The translations under genes were made by a program, and so were the position numbers. From positions 44,175 through 55,195 of the forward strand of contig NZ_RCMC01000239.1 of NCBI RefSeq assembly GCF_011319475.1: DNA of 11,021 nucleotides. The letters are read 5' to 3'. The notes under the pieces are model-generated. The model saw nothing but the letters and a program-made list of their open reading frames with translations, had not been told where the DNA came from and ran no database searches. Positions 1 to 6,828 of the stretch are shown here, in pieces. The stretch's first letter is position 1, and the number at the start of each line of letters is the position of its first letter. The stretch is from Candidatus Nitrosotalea sp. FS (GTDB lineage Archaea; Thermoproteota; Nitrososphaeria; Nitrososphaerales; Nitrosopumilaceae).

Positions 1-13
1 TATGGTTCTATAA

Positions 14-115
14 TTGAGAGATCAAATTGAAAATAAGAAGATTTTAGATTGGAACTTAAGACCAAAAACGGTTAGTATTTTGGTGACAGCTCCAACTGAT
101 ATCACTTTTCCGTAA
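14..115 (+). pseudogene. Possible broken 3' end of an upstream gene
   Basis: A plus-strand frame is open from a TTG at 14 to a TAA at 113-115 and reads like a real protein tail (IENKKILDWNLRPKTVSILV, then TAPTDITFP). It is closed upstream by a TAA at 11-13. Frame 1 from the window edge reads YGSIIE before diverging, so skipping one base near position 19 would join the two as YGSIIE-DQIENKK. This suggests the C terminus of a gene lying mostly outside the window and frameshifted near the edge. A short TTG-started peptide or chance are alternatives. I do not recognise the family. Confidence 0.3.
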
Positions 116-144
116 TAGTATTTAGATCATGCTGATAAATCACA

Positions 145-161
145 CGTTTACTTTTTAAACG
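145..161. repeat. Small perfect inverted repeat between facing gene ends
   Basis: CGTTTA and TAAACG form 6-base arms around a CTTTT loop. The repeat lies between the plus-strand frame ending at 115 and the SDR gene ending at 219. A role in transcript ending is possible but the stem is short and AT-rich. Confidence 0.3.
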
Positions 162-182
162 AATTTTGCGGTACTCTTTTGC

Positions 183-194
183 TAATTAAAAAAA
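183..194 (-). terminator. Poly-T terminator after the SDR gene
   Basis: Read on the minus strand there is a run of seven T followed by AATTAG, starting about 25 bases after the SDR stop codon. Archaeal RNA polymerase commonly stops at T-rich tracts without a hairpin, so this is a good candidate end for the SDR transcript. Confidence 0.5.
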
Positions 195-218
195 GCGATC
201 TTGAGATACGTTCACGAC

Positions 219-1067
219 TTATGCGCTAGGTTTACTCAGAAATTCAGAAACAAATTTTTTAAATTCTGGATCTGACAACTCTTTTCTTTTTTGTACAAGA
301 AATGCAGCATCATCGCCTGCGGTATACCTTAGATTGGGACTCTGTGATGTGACTGCCTCAAGTACCACTTTTGCAACCTTATCAGGCAAACTTCCATTTT
401 GTAAAAAGGAATTCATTAGGCCCAGAAGTTGTTGCATGTTTTTAAAATATGGAGAGTTTGAGTCACGACTTTTTGCAGGTATTACCATTCCACTATCAAA
501 ATTAGTTTTAATTGCACCAGGTTCTATTAGTACAACTTTGATTCCAAATGGTTCAAGATCATATGCAATGGATTCACTTAGACCTTCTACTGCAAATTTT
601 GTACTGATGTATGGAGAAAAGTATGGCAATGCTATTTTTCCTCCTATTGAACTAATGTTTACAATAATGCCGCTTTTTTGCTCTCTCATTGTAGGTAAAA
701 CTGCTTGAGTTACTCTGATCAAGCCAAAGACGTTTGTTTCAAACTGTGCTCTTAGTTCACTTATTGAGACATCCTCAAGTGCACCGCCAAGACCATAGCC
801 TGCATTGTTTACTAGAACATCTATTCTTCCCGCATCTGATTTTATACTTTTAATGGCATCATTTACAGATTTTTCGTCAGTGACATCTAGTTTCGTAATT
901 TTTAATTGTAGTTGTTCTTTCTTTGCTACTTCTGAAAGAGTTTTAGCTTTTTCTAAATTTCTCACAGTAGCAAATGTGCGAAAACCATTTCTTGCAAGTA
1001 TTAATGCAGTCTCATATCCTATTCCGCTTGCACTACCTGTGACTACGGCAACTTTGTGATCTGACAT
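219..1067 (-). CDS. Short-chain dehydrogenase/reductase (classical SDR)
   Basis: This is an NAD(P)-dependent oxidoreductase of 282 residues, the usual length for a classical SDR. The Rossmann nucleotide-binding motif TGSASGIG is at residues 10-17, DVT at 61-63, the structural NNAG at 87-90, N112 in the catalytic position, the NISS strand with the active-site serine at 137-140, and the catalytic pair in YISTK (Y153, K157). PG at 183-184 is the usual post-catalytic motif. A basic residue (R37) after the second strand hints at NADPH preference, but this is weak. The substrate cannot be told from sequence; the family acts on sugars, lipids, ketones and many others. No signal peptide is seen, so it should be cytosolic. 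The ATG at 1065-1067 places the glycine motif at the normal distance from the N terminus. The gene follows the hyf operon on the same strand but is separated from hyfI by 257 bases, so it is probably transcribed on its own. Confidence 0.93.
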   Translation of the reverse strand: MSDHKVAVVTGSASGIGYETALILARNGFRTFATVRNLEKAKTLSEVAKKEQLQLKITKLDVTDEKSVNDAIKSIKSDAGRIDVLVNNAGYGLGGALEDVSISELRAQFETNVFGLIRVTQAVLPTMREQKSGIIVNISSIGGKIALPYFSPYISTKFAVEGLSESIAYDLEPFGIKVVLIEPGAIKTNFDSGMVIPAKSRDSNSPYFKNMQQLLGLMNSFLQNGSLPDKVAKVVLEAVTSQSPNLRYTAGDDAAFLVQKRKELSDPEFKKFVSEFLSKPSA

Positions 1068-1190
1068 TTTTCTGTTTTAATTATGCATGAGCAAGTAATA
1101 AACACGATAGTGAAGGTATAGAAAGTAGGTTAACTGTTAGCAAGTTAATATTTTCAGTATTCAGATCACGTTGTATTTTTGTATCACTGT

Positions 1191-1328
1191 TTATTTTACT
1201 GTGGGTAGTATCTGTTCTTTTTTCAATTCTTGTACTAGTCTTACAGATATTGCAAGAATACTTGGATGTTCGGCGGATTTGCTTAAATTAGTTTGATACC
1301 GCCTCTCATTTTGGAATAATTTACTCAG
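1191..1328 (-). pseudogene. Out-of-frame continuation of the hyfI C terminus
   Basis: Directly after the hyfI stop, the minus-1 frame stays open for 45 codons to a TAA at 1191-1193. It reads as a plausible charged amphipathic tail, including LSKLFQNERRYQTNL, SAEHPSILAISVRLVQ and ELKKEQILPTVK. It has no ATG, GTG or TTG start of its own before its middle and no ribosome binding site. Adding one A to the AAAA run at 1330-1333 (minus-strand codons ATG AAA ACC TGA) would fuse it in frame to hyfI, giving a protein of about 307 residues. Three explanations fit: a real one-base deletion, a programmed frameshift, or a sequencing error in the homopolymer. A chance open frame is less likely given the protein-like composition. 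Confidence 0.45.
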
Positions 1329-2116
1329 GTTTTCATCCTGTTTACTGCCAGTAGCAGTCCCTGAAGTAATACCTCAGGCCTTGGAGGACATCCTGGAATA
1401 TAGACATCAACTGGAACAACATTGTCAATTCCTCCCGTTGTTGCATACGTATCACCAAATATCCCGCCGCTGCACGCACATGCACCTACGGCAATTACAA
1501 TTTTTGGATCAGGCGTTGCTTCATAGGTTCGCAGCAGAGCAATTGCCATATTTCTTGAAGCAGGTCCGGTTACCAACAAGACATCGGCATGTCTTGGCGA
1601 AGCTACAAAATGAATTCCAAATCGTTCAATATCATAAATGGGATTGTTAAGGGCGGTAATTTCAATTTCACAACCGTTGCATGAACCAGCATCAACCTGC
1701 CGTATTGCAAGTGATCTGCCAAACATTTTTTGAATTTTTTCTTTTAATTCATTGCCAATTTGCTCATAAGATTTTTCTGAAGGCAAAGTTTGTGGACTAG
1801 AATAATCAATTATCTGGCTTTTCATCTTTGCAGGAATAGCTGGTTTGTTGCTAATTTTGATAGTTTGTGGTGCAGATTCGCTGCAGTAACCACACATGAT
1901 GCATTTGCCATTATCCAAACCCATCGCATTATTTTCTTTGATTGAAAACAGTGCCTTTGTTGGACAGATGTCTTCAAGTATCTTTCTTTGATCATTTGTT
2001 GGCTCTGCCGTAAAGATTGCGCTTCCGTGATAATTTTCACTTGAAAGAGAATCTGACAGATTCTTGATGGTCTCAATACCATTTCCCACTATGCCCTTTC
2101 TCGCTGTCTTGATCAT
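1325..2116 (-). CDS. hyfI: Hydrogenase-4-like small subunit (NuoB family) with half-ferredoxin N terminus
   Basis: This is the iron-sulfur subunit that passes electrons to or from the large subunit HyfG on the cytoplasmic arm. The NuoB-like domain spans about 130-263. It has all the proximal [4Fe-4S] ligands: C146 and C149 in SCNGCEIE, C213 in GACACSGG, and C243 in PGCPPRPE. The N-terminal part (about 45-90) is a reduced ferredoxin: CP at 51-52 and CIMCGYC with C72, C75 and C78 can hold one cluster. The other cluster has lost every ligand; its last cysteine is alanine in SAP (81-83). The domain probably replaces the separate HyfH/NuoI polyferredoxin, which is absent here. The ATG overlaps the hyfG stop as ATGA, indicating translational coupling. 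The C terminus may be cut short by a frameshift, since a 45-codon continuation lies in the next frame. Family assignment is secure; the electron partner is unknown. Confidence 0.88.
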   Translation of the reverse strand: MIKTARKGIVGNGIETIKNLSDSLSSENYHGSAIFTAEPTNDQRKILEDICPTKALFSIKENNAMGLDNGKCIMCGYCSESAPQTIKISNKPAIPAKMKSQIIDYSSPQTLPSEKSYEQIGNELKEKIQKMFGRSLAIRQVDAGSCNGCEIEITALNNPIYDIERFGIHFVASPRHADVLLVTGPASRNMAIALLRTYEATPDPKIVIAVGACACSGGIFGDTYATTGGIDNVVPVDVYIPGCPPRPEVLLQGLLLAVNRMKT

Positions 2117-3723
2117 AGGTCATTCCCCGAATAGGACAGATCCAGACTTTTATTGACTAGTGGAAAGTCTGGTACTATATCATTTAACACAGCCTGCTCT
2201 ATAACAGGCCAGTTACAAAATGAGGCAGTTCTAATCTTGTATCTAAATATCGAGTTATTCTCCCCCATCATGACCCAGTGAAGTGTTTGCCCTCTATGAG
2301 ATTCAGCCCATCCAAGCGATGATCTGAACGGTTCAAGACGTTCTGGAATGCTTGTAAACAACGCATCATTCTCAAGATCAAGCGATTTTCTGATCATATC
2401 AAAGGAATCTCGGACTTCTTGTACGCGTATCTCAAATCGTGCCAAGGCATCCCCAGTTCGTTTTTCCATCGCAATTTGGTGTTGCATCATTTCTTGCGGT
2501 GTTTTGTGATTGTCCAAGTCATAACTTCCATAAGGATGATCGTATCTTGTATCAACCTCTATTCCTACACACCTAGCAACTATCCCTACTGTTCCAAGAT
2601 CATGTGCAATTTTTTTTGGAATAGCTCCAGTGCCGCGCAATCTGTCCATGAAAGATGATTTTGATTTTAGGAGTATTATGATCTTGCCAAAATCATCTGA
2701 AATTTCACTTAGAGTTTTAAGAATTAATTTTTTATTTTCATCTGTTATGTCGCATCGTACTCCTCCAATTCTGTTGACTCCAAAAAGAATGCGGCTTCCG
2801 CTCAGTGATTCATTAAGACGCATCAGCCTTTCTTTTAGGATATTCAGTCTTGCAGCCCCAAAAGGAAAACTTGCATCAGTTGAGATTCCTGCCAATGTCC
2901 CTACGTGATTATAGATTCTTTCCAGCTCTGCAAAAATAGTTCTGATTTTTTTTGCCCTCTTTGGGATCTCTACTTGAGATATCTTTTCAATTGCTTGACA
3001 AAATGCTGATGAATTTGCCACAGACTCGTCTCCAGCTATGCGCTCAGACAATAGTACTGCTTCATCAAGTCTCATTGATTCTGCAAGTTTTTCCATTCCC
3101 TTGTGCGTGTAAAAAAGACGGGTTTCCAGATTGATTATGTTCTCTCCCAAAATACTAAATCTAAAGTGACCTGGTTCTATGATTCCAGCATGCACAGGAC
3201 CTACAGGAATTTCACATATTCCCTCACCGTGGACTCTCAAAAACGGGTACTCTTTTTCTTGTCTTTTGACCTTTGTCTCAAGTTCAAACTCCTTTCTCAG
3301 AGGGAAAACATCATCAGGCCAGTGTTCATGCAAGACTAGGGGTCTTTCATCAGGATTTCCGGTCGGAATCAAGCCAAACATGTCTTTTATCTCCCGTTCG
3401 TAAAGTGCGGCAGCTGGAACATGCAAGGCAATACTTGGAAAAGAAAAACTTGGACCCGTAGAAACTATGATGAAAATAAAACCGTCATCTTTTTCAAATA
3501 CATAGCGGATTATAAATCCTCCAATATTTTTTTGTTCATCAGAACAAATTATTGTTGCAAGTCTTGCATTCAGATTTTTATAAACATAATCACATATTTT
3601 TGGCATGTCATTTAATTCTGCATTGAGATGTAGCTCATCATTGATTTGGCGAACCTTTGTTATTTTGTTTGAAAACTTGTCTGCAATCTCTTTTGCATAA
3701 TTTTCTAGATTTGTGTTACTCAT
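2113..3723 (-). CDS. hyfG: Hydrogenase-4-like large subunit (NuoC-NuoD fusion) without NiFe ligands
   Basis: The 536 residues carry a NuoC-like domain (about 1-150; EREIKDMFG at 109-117 and PLRKEF at 141-146) fused to a NuoD/NiFe large-subunit domain (from about 165; GPVHAGIIEPGHFRF at 175-189). This is the HyfG/HycE arrangement at normal length. In a true group 4 hydrogenase the first ligand motif is ERICGIC; here it is ERIAGDE (227-233), so A230 and E233 replace the cysteines. The second motif, DPCxxC near the C terminus, is DLSYSG at 528-533. All four NiFe ligands are therefore missing, and the protein stops at GNDL without the tail that a maturation protease removes. By eye, the complex I quinone tyrosine position is G231. 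It should be a structural or altered redox subunit of an Ehr-type complex, not an H2 enzyme. ATGA overlaps link it to hyfF upstream and hyfI downstream. Confidence 0.9.
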   Translation of the reverse strand: MSNTNLENYAKEIADKFSNKITKVRQINDELHLNAELNDMPKICDYVYKNLNARLATIICSDEQKNIGGFIIRYVFEKDDGFIFIIVSTGPSFSFPSIALHVPAAALYEREIKDMFGLIPTGNPDERPLVLHEHWPDDVFPLRKEFELETKVKRQEKEYPFLRVHGEGICEIPVGPVHAGIIEPGHFRFSILGENIINLETRLFYTHKGMEKLAESMRLDEAVLLSERIAGDESVANSSAFCQAIEKISQVEIPKRAKKIRTIFAELERIYNHVGTLAGISTDASFPFGAARLNILKERLMRLNESLSGSRILFGVNRIGGVRCDITDENKKLILKTLSEISDDFGKIIILLKSKSSFMDRLRGTGAIPKKIAHDLGTVGIVARCVGIEVDTRYDHPYGSYDLDNHKTPQEMMQHQIAMEKRTGDALARFEIRVQEVRDSFDMIRKSLDLENDALFTSIPERLEPFRSSLGWAESHRGQTLHWVMMGENNSIFRYKIRTASFCNWPVIEQAVLNDIVPDFPLVNKSLDLSYSGNDL

Positions 3724-5213
3724 GCAAATCCTCCTCCGCTAATTATTGTCGATGCATTCTGTATCAGTGTCTGTAACTGTGTCGGTATGTAGATTCCAAA
3801 GATAACTACAAGTGAGCACAATATTGCCATCGGTATTATTGCAAGTTTGCCCATTTCCCCTTTTTTCATTTCTGAAAGAGGATTTCCAAAAATCATTTTA
3901 ACAAGATGTCTCAAAAATACTGCAAAGGTTATGACCAGAAATAAAATTACCAGCGATGTTGCAACAAACTGTCCACTCTTAAAACCAGAACTTAGAATCA
4001 TAAATTCACTCAAGAAAATATTGAATGGTGGCATACCTACAAGAGCAAGTCCACCTATCAAAAACAAAATACCAGTAACTGGCATCACTGTGATTATTCC
4101 TTTTATTTTTGACATGGCTTTTGCTTCATATTTCTGGCTTACCGATCCGCTTGCAAAGAACATCAGAGGTTTTGCCATGGCATGATTTACAATCTGAAGT
4201 AATGCACCGTAGATTCCAAACAGGCCTCCAAAGCCAATACCAAGCGATATGAGGCCCATGTGCTCTACGCTAGAATAGGCAAGCATTCTTTTCATGTCTT
4301 TTTGGAAGTAAATTGATGCTGCTGCAATCCCAATAGAAACGACCGCAAGTATTATCAAAAGTTGGTTCGAAAATTCTGGCCCTATTGATACGCTGCTTAC
4401 TATATGGAAGCGAATTATGGCATAAAATGCGCAGTTTAGTAATACTCCTGACAAGACTGCGCTTACAGGTGTTGGAGCTTCACTATGTGCATCAGGAAGC
4501 CAAGTGTGCATCGGAGCAAGACCAGCTTTTGTTCCAAATCCTACAAGTATGAAAACAAATGCAATTTTGACCAAGTTTGGATCAAAAAGTTTTGCATTGT
4601 GCACCATTCCAGTCCAATTCATGGCATCATCAGAAGTATTTGCATTGATATTTGCATAATAGAAAAATACTGTTCCAATAAGTGCAAAGGAAAGACCGAC
4701 TGTTGCAATTATCAGATATTTCCATGCAGCCTCGATTGCATTTTCCTTAAAGTAAAGCATTATCAGCAGAACTGATACAAGTGTTGTAGCTTCAACCATC
4801 ACCCACATTATTCCCAAGTTGTTTGCTATTGGAACCACAAGCATGGTTAGCAAAAACACATTGAAGCCTTGATAGTATCTTACAATGTGTTTGTCGTCTA
4901 CTGTACCGTTGTCATACTGTCTGCCCATATAGTTTTTAGAATATAATGCGGCGACAAAACCTACAACTGAAACTGAAAGTAGAATTACTGCACTTAATGA
5001 ATCCACATAGAATGTATTTCCAAATGCAGTGATGGTTTTTTCAGACACTATTCTTGATACCAGAAGGAGTACCTGAATCAAAATAAGAAATGCGGTGCAT
5101 ATGGTTATGATTCCAATCATTTTTTTCTTTTTTATGACTGTCACAAGGCCTGTCCCAACTATTGGAGGCAAAAGAAGGAACAGTATTGTTAGGTTAGATA
5201 TGAGAGTGTCCAT
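3720..5213 (-). CDS. hyfF: Antiporter-like membrane subunit HyfF (NuoL/M/N, MrpD family)
   Basis: This is a 497-residue polytopic membrane protein with roughly 14 hydrophobic segments, a proton_antipo_M family member that forms an ion channel in the membrane arm. The key charged residues are in place: E141 in the segment MWVMVEATT, K229 in VGFGTKAGLAP, and H236 with D241 and H243 in the loop MHTWLPDAHSEAP. Another conserved pattern, SSVEHMG, is at 314-320. The set fits proton or sodium translocation driven by redox change in HyfG-HyfI; which ion cannot be told from sequence. Length is close to E. coli HyfF. The ATG overlaps the hyfE stop by one base (TAATG) and the stop overlaps hyfG by four, so it is translated in the middle of the operon. 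Confidence 0.92.
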   Translation of the reverse strand: MDTLISNLTILFLLLPPIVGTGLVTVIKKKKMIGIITICTAFLILIQVLLLVSRIVSEKTITAFGNTFYVDSLSAVILLSVSVVGFVAALYSKNYMGRQYDNGTVDDKHIVRYYQGFNVFLLTMLVVPIANNLGIMWVMVEATTLVSVLLIMLYFKENAIEAAWKYLIIATVGLSFALIGTVFFYYANINANTSDDAMNWTGMVHNAKLFDPNLVKIAFVFILVGFGTKAGLAPMHTWLPDAHSEAPTPVSAVLSGVLLNCAFYAIIRFHIVSSVSIGPEFSNQLLIILAVVSIGIAAASIYFQKDMKRMLAYSSVEHMGLISLGIGFGGLFGIYGALLQIVNHAMAKPLMFFASGSVSQKYEAKAMSKIKGIITVMPVTGILFLIGGLALVGMPPFNIFLSEFMILSSGFKSGQFVATSLVILFLVITFAVFLRHLVKMIFGNPLSEMKKGEMGKLAIIPMAILCSLVVIFGIYIPTQLQTLIQNASTIISGGGFA

Positions 5214-5887
5214 TAATCATCCCTCAAATTCTCTAGCTTGCCTACATCTAGGCTATCAAATGTACGGCTTATTCTGAAAAGCAGTATGGAAGAGATCAAA
5301 ATGCCAACAAGAATGTCCACGAATATTCCTATCTCAATTAACAGAGACACTCCATGTGTTAACGCCATAGCAAAGAGAAATAGCCCATTTTCTATGATCA
5401 AAAGTCCTACGACCTGGCTTAGCACAGTCCTTCTGTTTACAAGCACAAATAGTCCGATGAAAAACTGGGCCATTGAAACAGGAAGGTATGCGTTTACAAT
5501 TTGGTCAGATTTGAATGGAATTTGTTGAATAAGAAAATATGACAGAGCCACTAGCAGTGCTGAAATTATTACTGATGCACGAATGCTTACATACGGATTG
5601 GTTTCAAGCTTGAATTCAATTTCGAGTTTTCTTGTAACATATGTTAGAACTTTGGGAATGATGATTGATTTTATTACCAGAGTCAGGCCAGCCGCAATGT
5701 AAATTTCCCAAATTCCCGTAACATATCCTATGATGGCAGTTACTCCAGAAAGTACTATTGATTGGTATCGGTATGCGTTTAACCAATCCATGAATCCACG
5801 TGTCGCAACAATGCCAAACGTAGCAATCAACAGTATTGCGCCAGAAATTGTCAAAACATCAAATTGTATTGTTTCCATAAAAATCAC
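5213..5887 (-). CDS. hyfE: Membrane subunit HyfE (NuoK-like C terminus)
   Basis: This 224-residue membrane protein has about six to seven helices and the length of E. coli HyfE. The C-terminal half resembles NuoK/MrpC: QVVGLLIIENGLFLFAMAL carries E166, and the next helix carries E185 (SLLIEIG) and D191. These buried acids are where NuoK-type subunits pass protons. It should sit between HyfC and the antiporter-like subunits. The longest reading starts with GTG at 5887, giving TAGTG with the hyfC stop. An ATG three codons later (5878) is equally possible and would lie just after the hyfC stop. No clear ribosome binding site decides between them. The 3' end overlaps hyfF by one base. Confidence 0.88.
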   Translation of the reverse strand: MIFMETIQFDVLTISGAILLIATFGIVATRGFMDWLNAYRYQSIVLSGVTAIIGYVTGIWEIYIAAGLTLVIKSIIIPKVLTYVTRKLEIEFKLETNPYVSIRASVIISALLVALSYFLIQQIPFKSDQIVNAYLPVSMAQFFIGLFVLVNRRTVLSQVVGLLIIENGLFLFAMALTHGVSLLIEIGIFVDILVGILISSILLFRISRTFDSLDVGKLENLRDD

Positions 5888-6828
5888 TAAAGATAGCAGA
5901 GAACTATTCCTATCATCGAAGTAGCTATTGCTATTGCAATCAGGTCAGGTATCCTAAAGAGCCTCCACTTTGCAACAGACGATTCTGAAAAAGCAACAAA
6001 GATTCCAAATAGTGAAATTTTTCCAATAAATGCTAAAAATCCTACCGCAAGAGAGGACAGCAAAACGGATGAGGAAATTCCCCATGGAACAAAGATGTTT
6101 ACCATCAATGTGAAAAGTATGATTTGTTTGATGGACTGGGACCATTCCATTAAGGCCAAACTCTTACCTGAATATTCCAAAATCATCGTCTCATGAACCA
6201 TGGTGAGTTCAAGATGTGTAGCAGGATTATCAAACGGCAATCTGCCTGTCTCACCTAGTATGATGATGAACAAGCCTATTGCGGCAAAGATGATTTGCGG
6301 ATGAGGTAGAAATGACGCGTTTGAAGATGCCCCAATTAGCGTGCTCAAATTTGTCCCACCATATGTTATTGCCACAACAAATATGCTCAGAAAAAGTGCA
6401 GGCTCTAAAAGAGCAGAGATCATCATCTCCCTGCTGCTCCCAAGTCCGCCAAAGGAGCTTGCTACATCCAACCCTGCAAGCATTGTGAAAAATCTACCAA
6501 GTGCAAAAAGTCCTACAACAAGAAGAAGATCACCTACCAGTCCAAAAGGTGTGTATACTAAAAATACTGGAATAAAAAATGCAGCCGTTGTCATTGCTGC
6601 AAAGTTAACCCATGGACATGCCCTGAAGATCCAAGATGCTTGATCCGACACAATCTCATCTTTTCGTACTAGTTTTAACAGATCATAGTATGGTTGCAAA
6701 ACGCTAGCACCAATTCTTTTTTGTGTTCTTGCCTTTGTTTTTCGTATTATTCCGGTTAGCAGTGGGGCCAGTACCAGTATGACTAGTACTTGGGCTAGTC
6801 CAATTACGATCATTGTAATACTAGGCAT
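5887..6828 (-). CDS. hyfC: Membrane subunit HyfC (NuoH family)
   Basis: This 313-residue membrane protein belongs to the NuoH/HycD/HyfC family, which anchors the hydrophilic arm to the membrane arm. Around eight helices are visible. Family signatures are ASVLQPYYDLLKL at 41-53, just after a basic loop (KARTQKRIG at 32-40), and GETGRLPFDNP at 192-202 followed by THLELTMVHE with E207 and E213. These acidic residues line the passage that couples redox events at HyfG-HyfI to ion movement. The cytosolic loop EYSGKSLALMEW is also typical. Length equals that of E. coli HyfC within a few residues. Its ATG lies inside the end of hyfB (eight-base overlap), so the two are coupled. No oddity was seen in this subunit. 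Confidence 0.93.
   Translation of the reverse strand: MPSITMIVIGLAQVLVILVLAPLLTGIIRKTKARTQKRIGASVLQPYYDLLKLVRKDEIVSDQASWIFRACPWVNFAAMTTAAFFIPVFLVYTPFGLVGDLLLVVGLFALGRFFTMLAGLDVASSFGGLGSSREMMISALLEPALFLSIFVVAITYGGTNLSTLIGASSNASFLPHPQIIFAAIGLFIIILGETGRLPFDNPATHLELTMVHETMILEYSGKSLALMEWSQSIKQIILFTLMVNIFVPWGISSSVLLSSLAVGFLAFIGKISLFGIFVAFSESSVAKWRLFRIPDLIAIAIATSMIGIVLCYL

Noticed and set aside
334..708. 124-codon plus-strand frame over the SDR gene, and similar frames over the hyf genes
   Set aside because: These are antisense shadows of well-supported genes and lack protein-like features.
2113..3723. Calling the operon an active [NiFe] hydrogenase or formate hydrogenlyase
   Set aside because: The four metal-binding cysteines are absent, and no formate dehydrogenase or maturation gene is present in the window.
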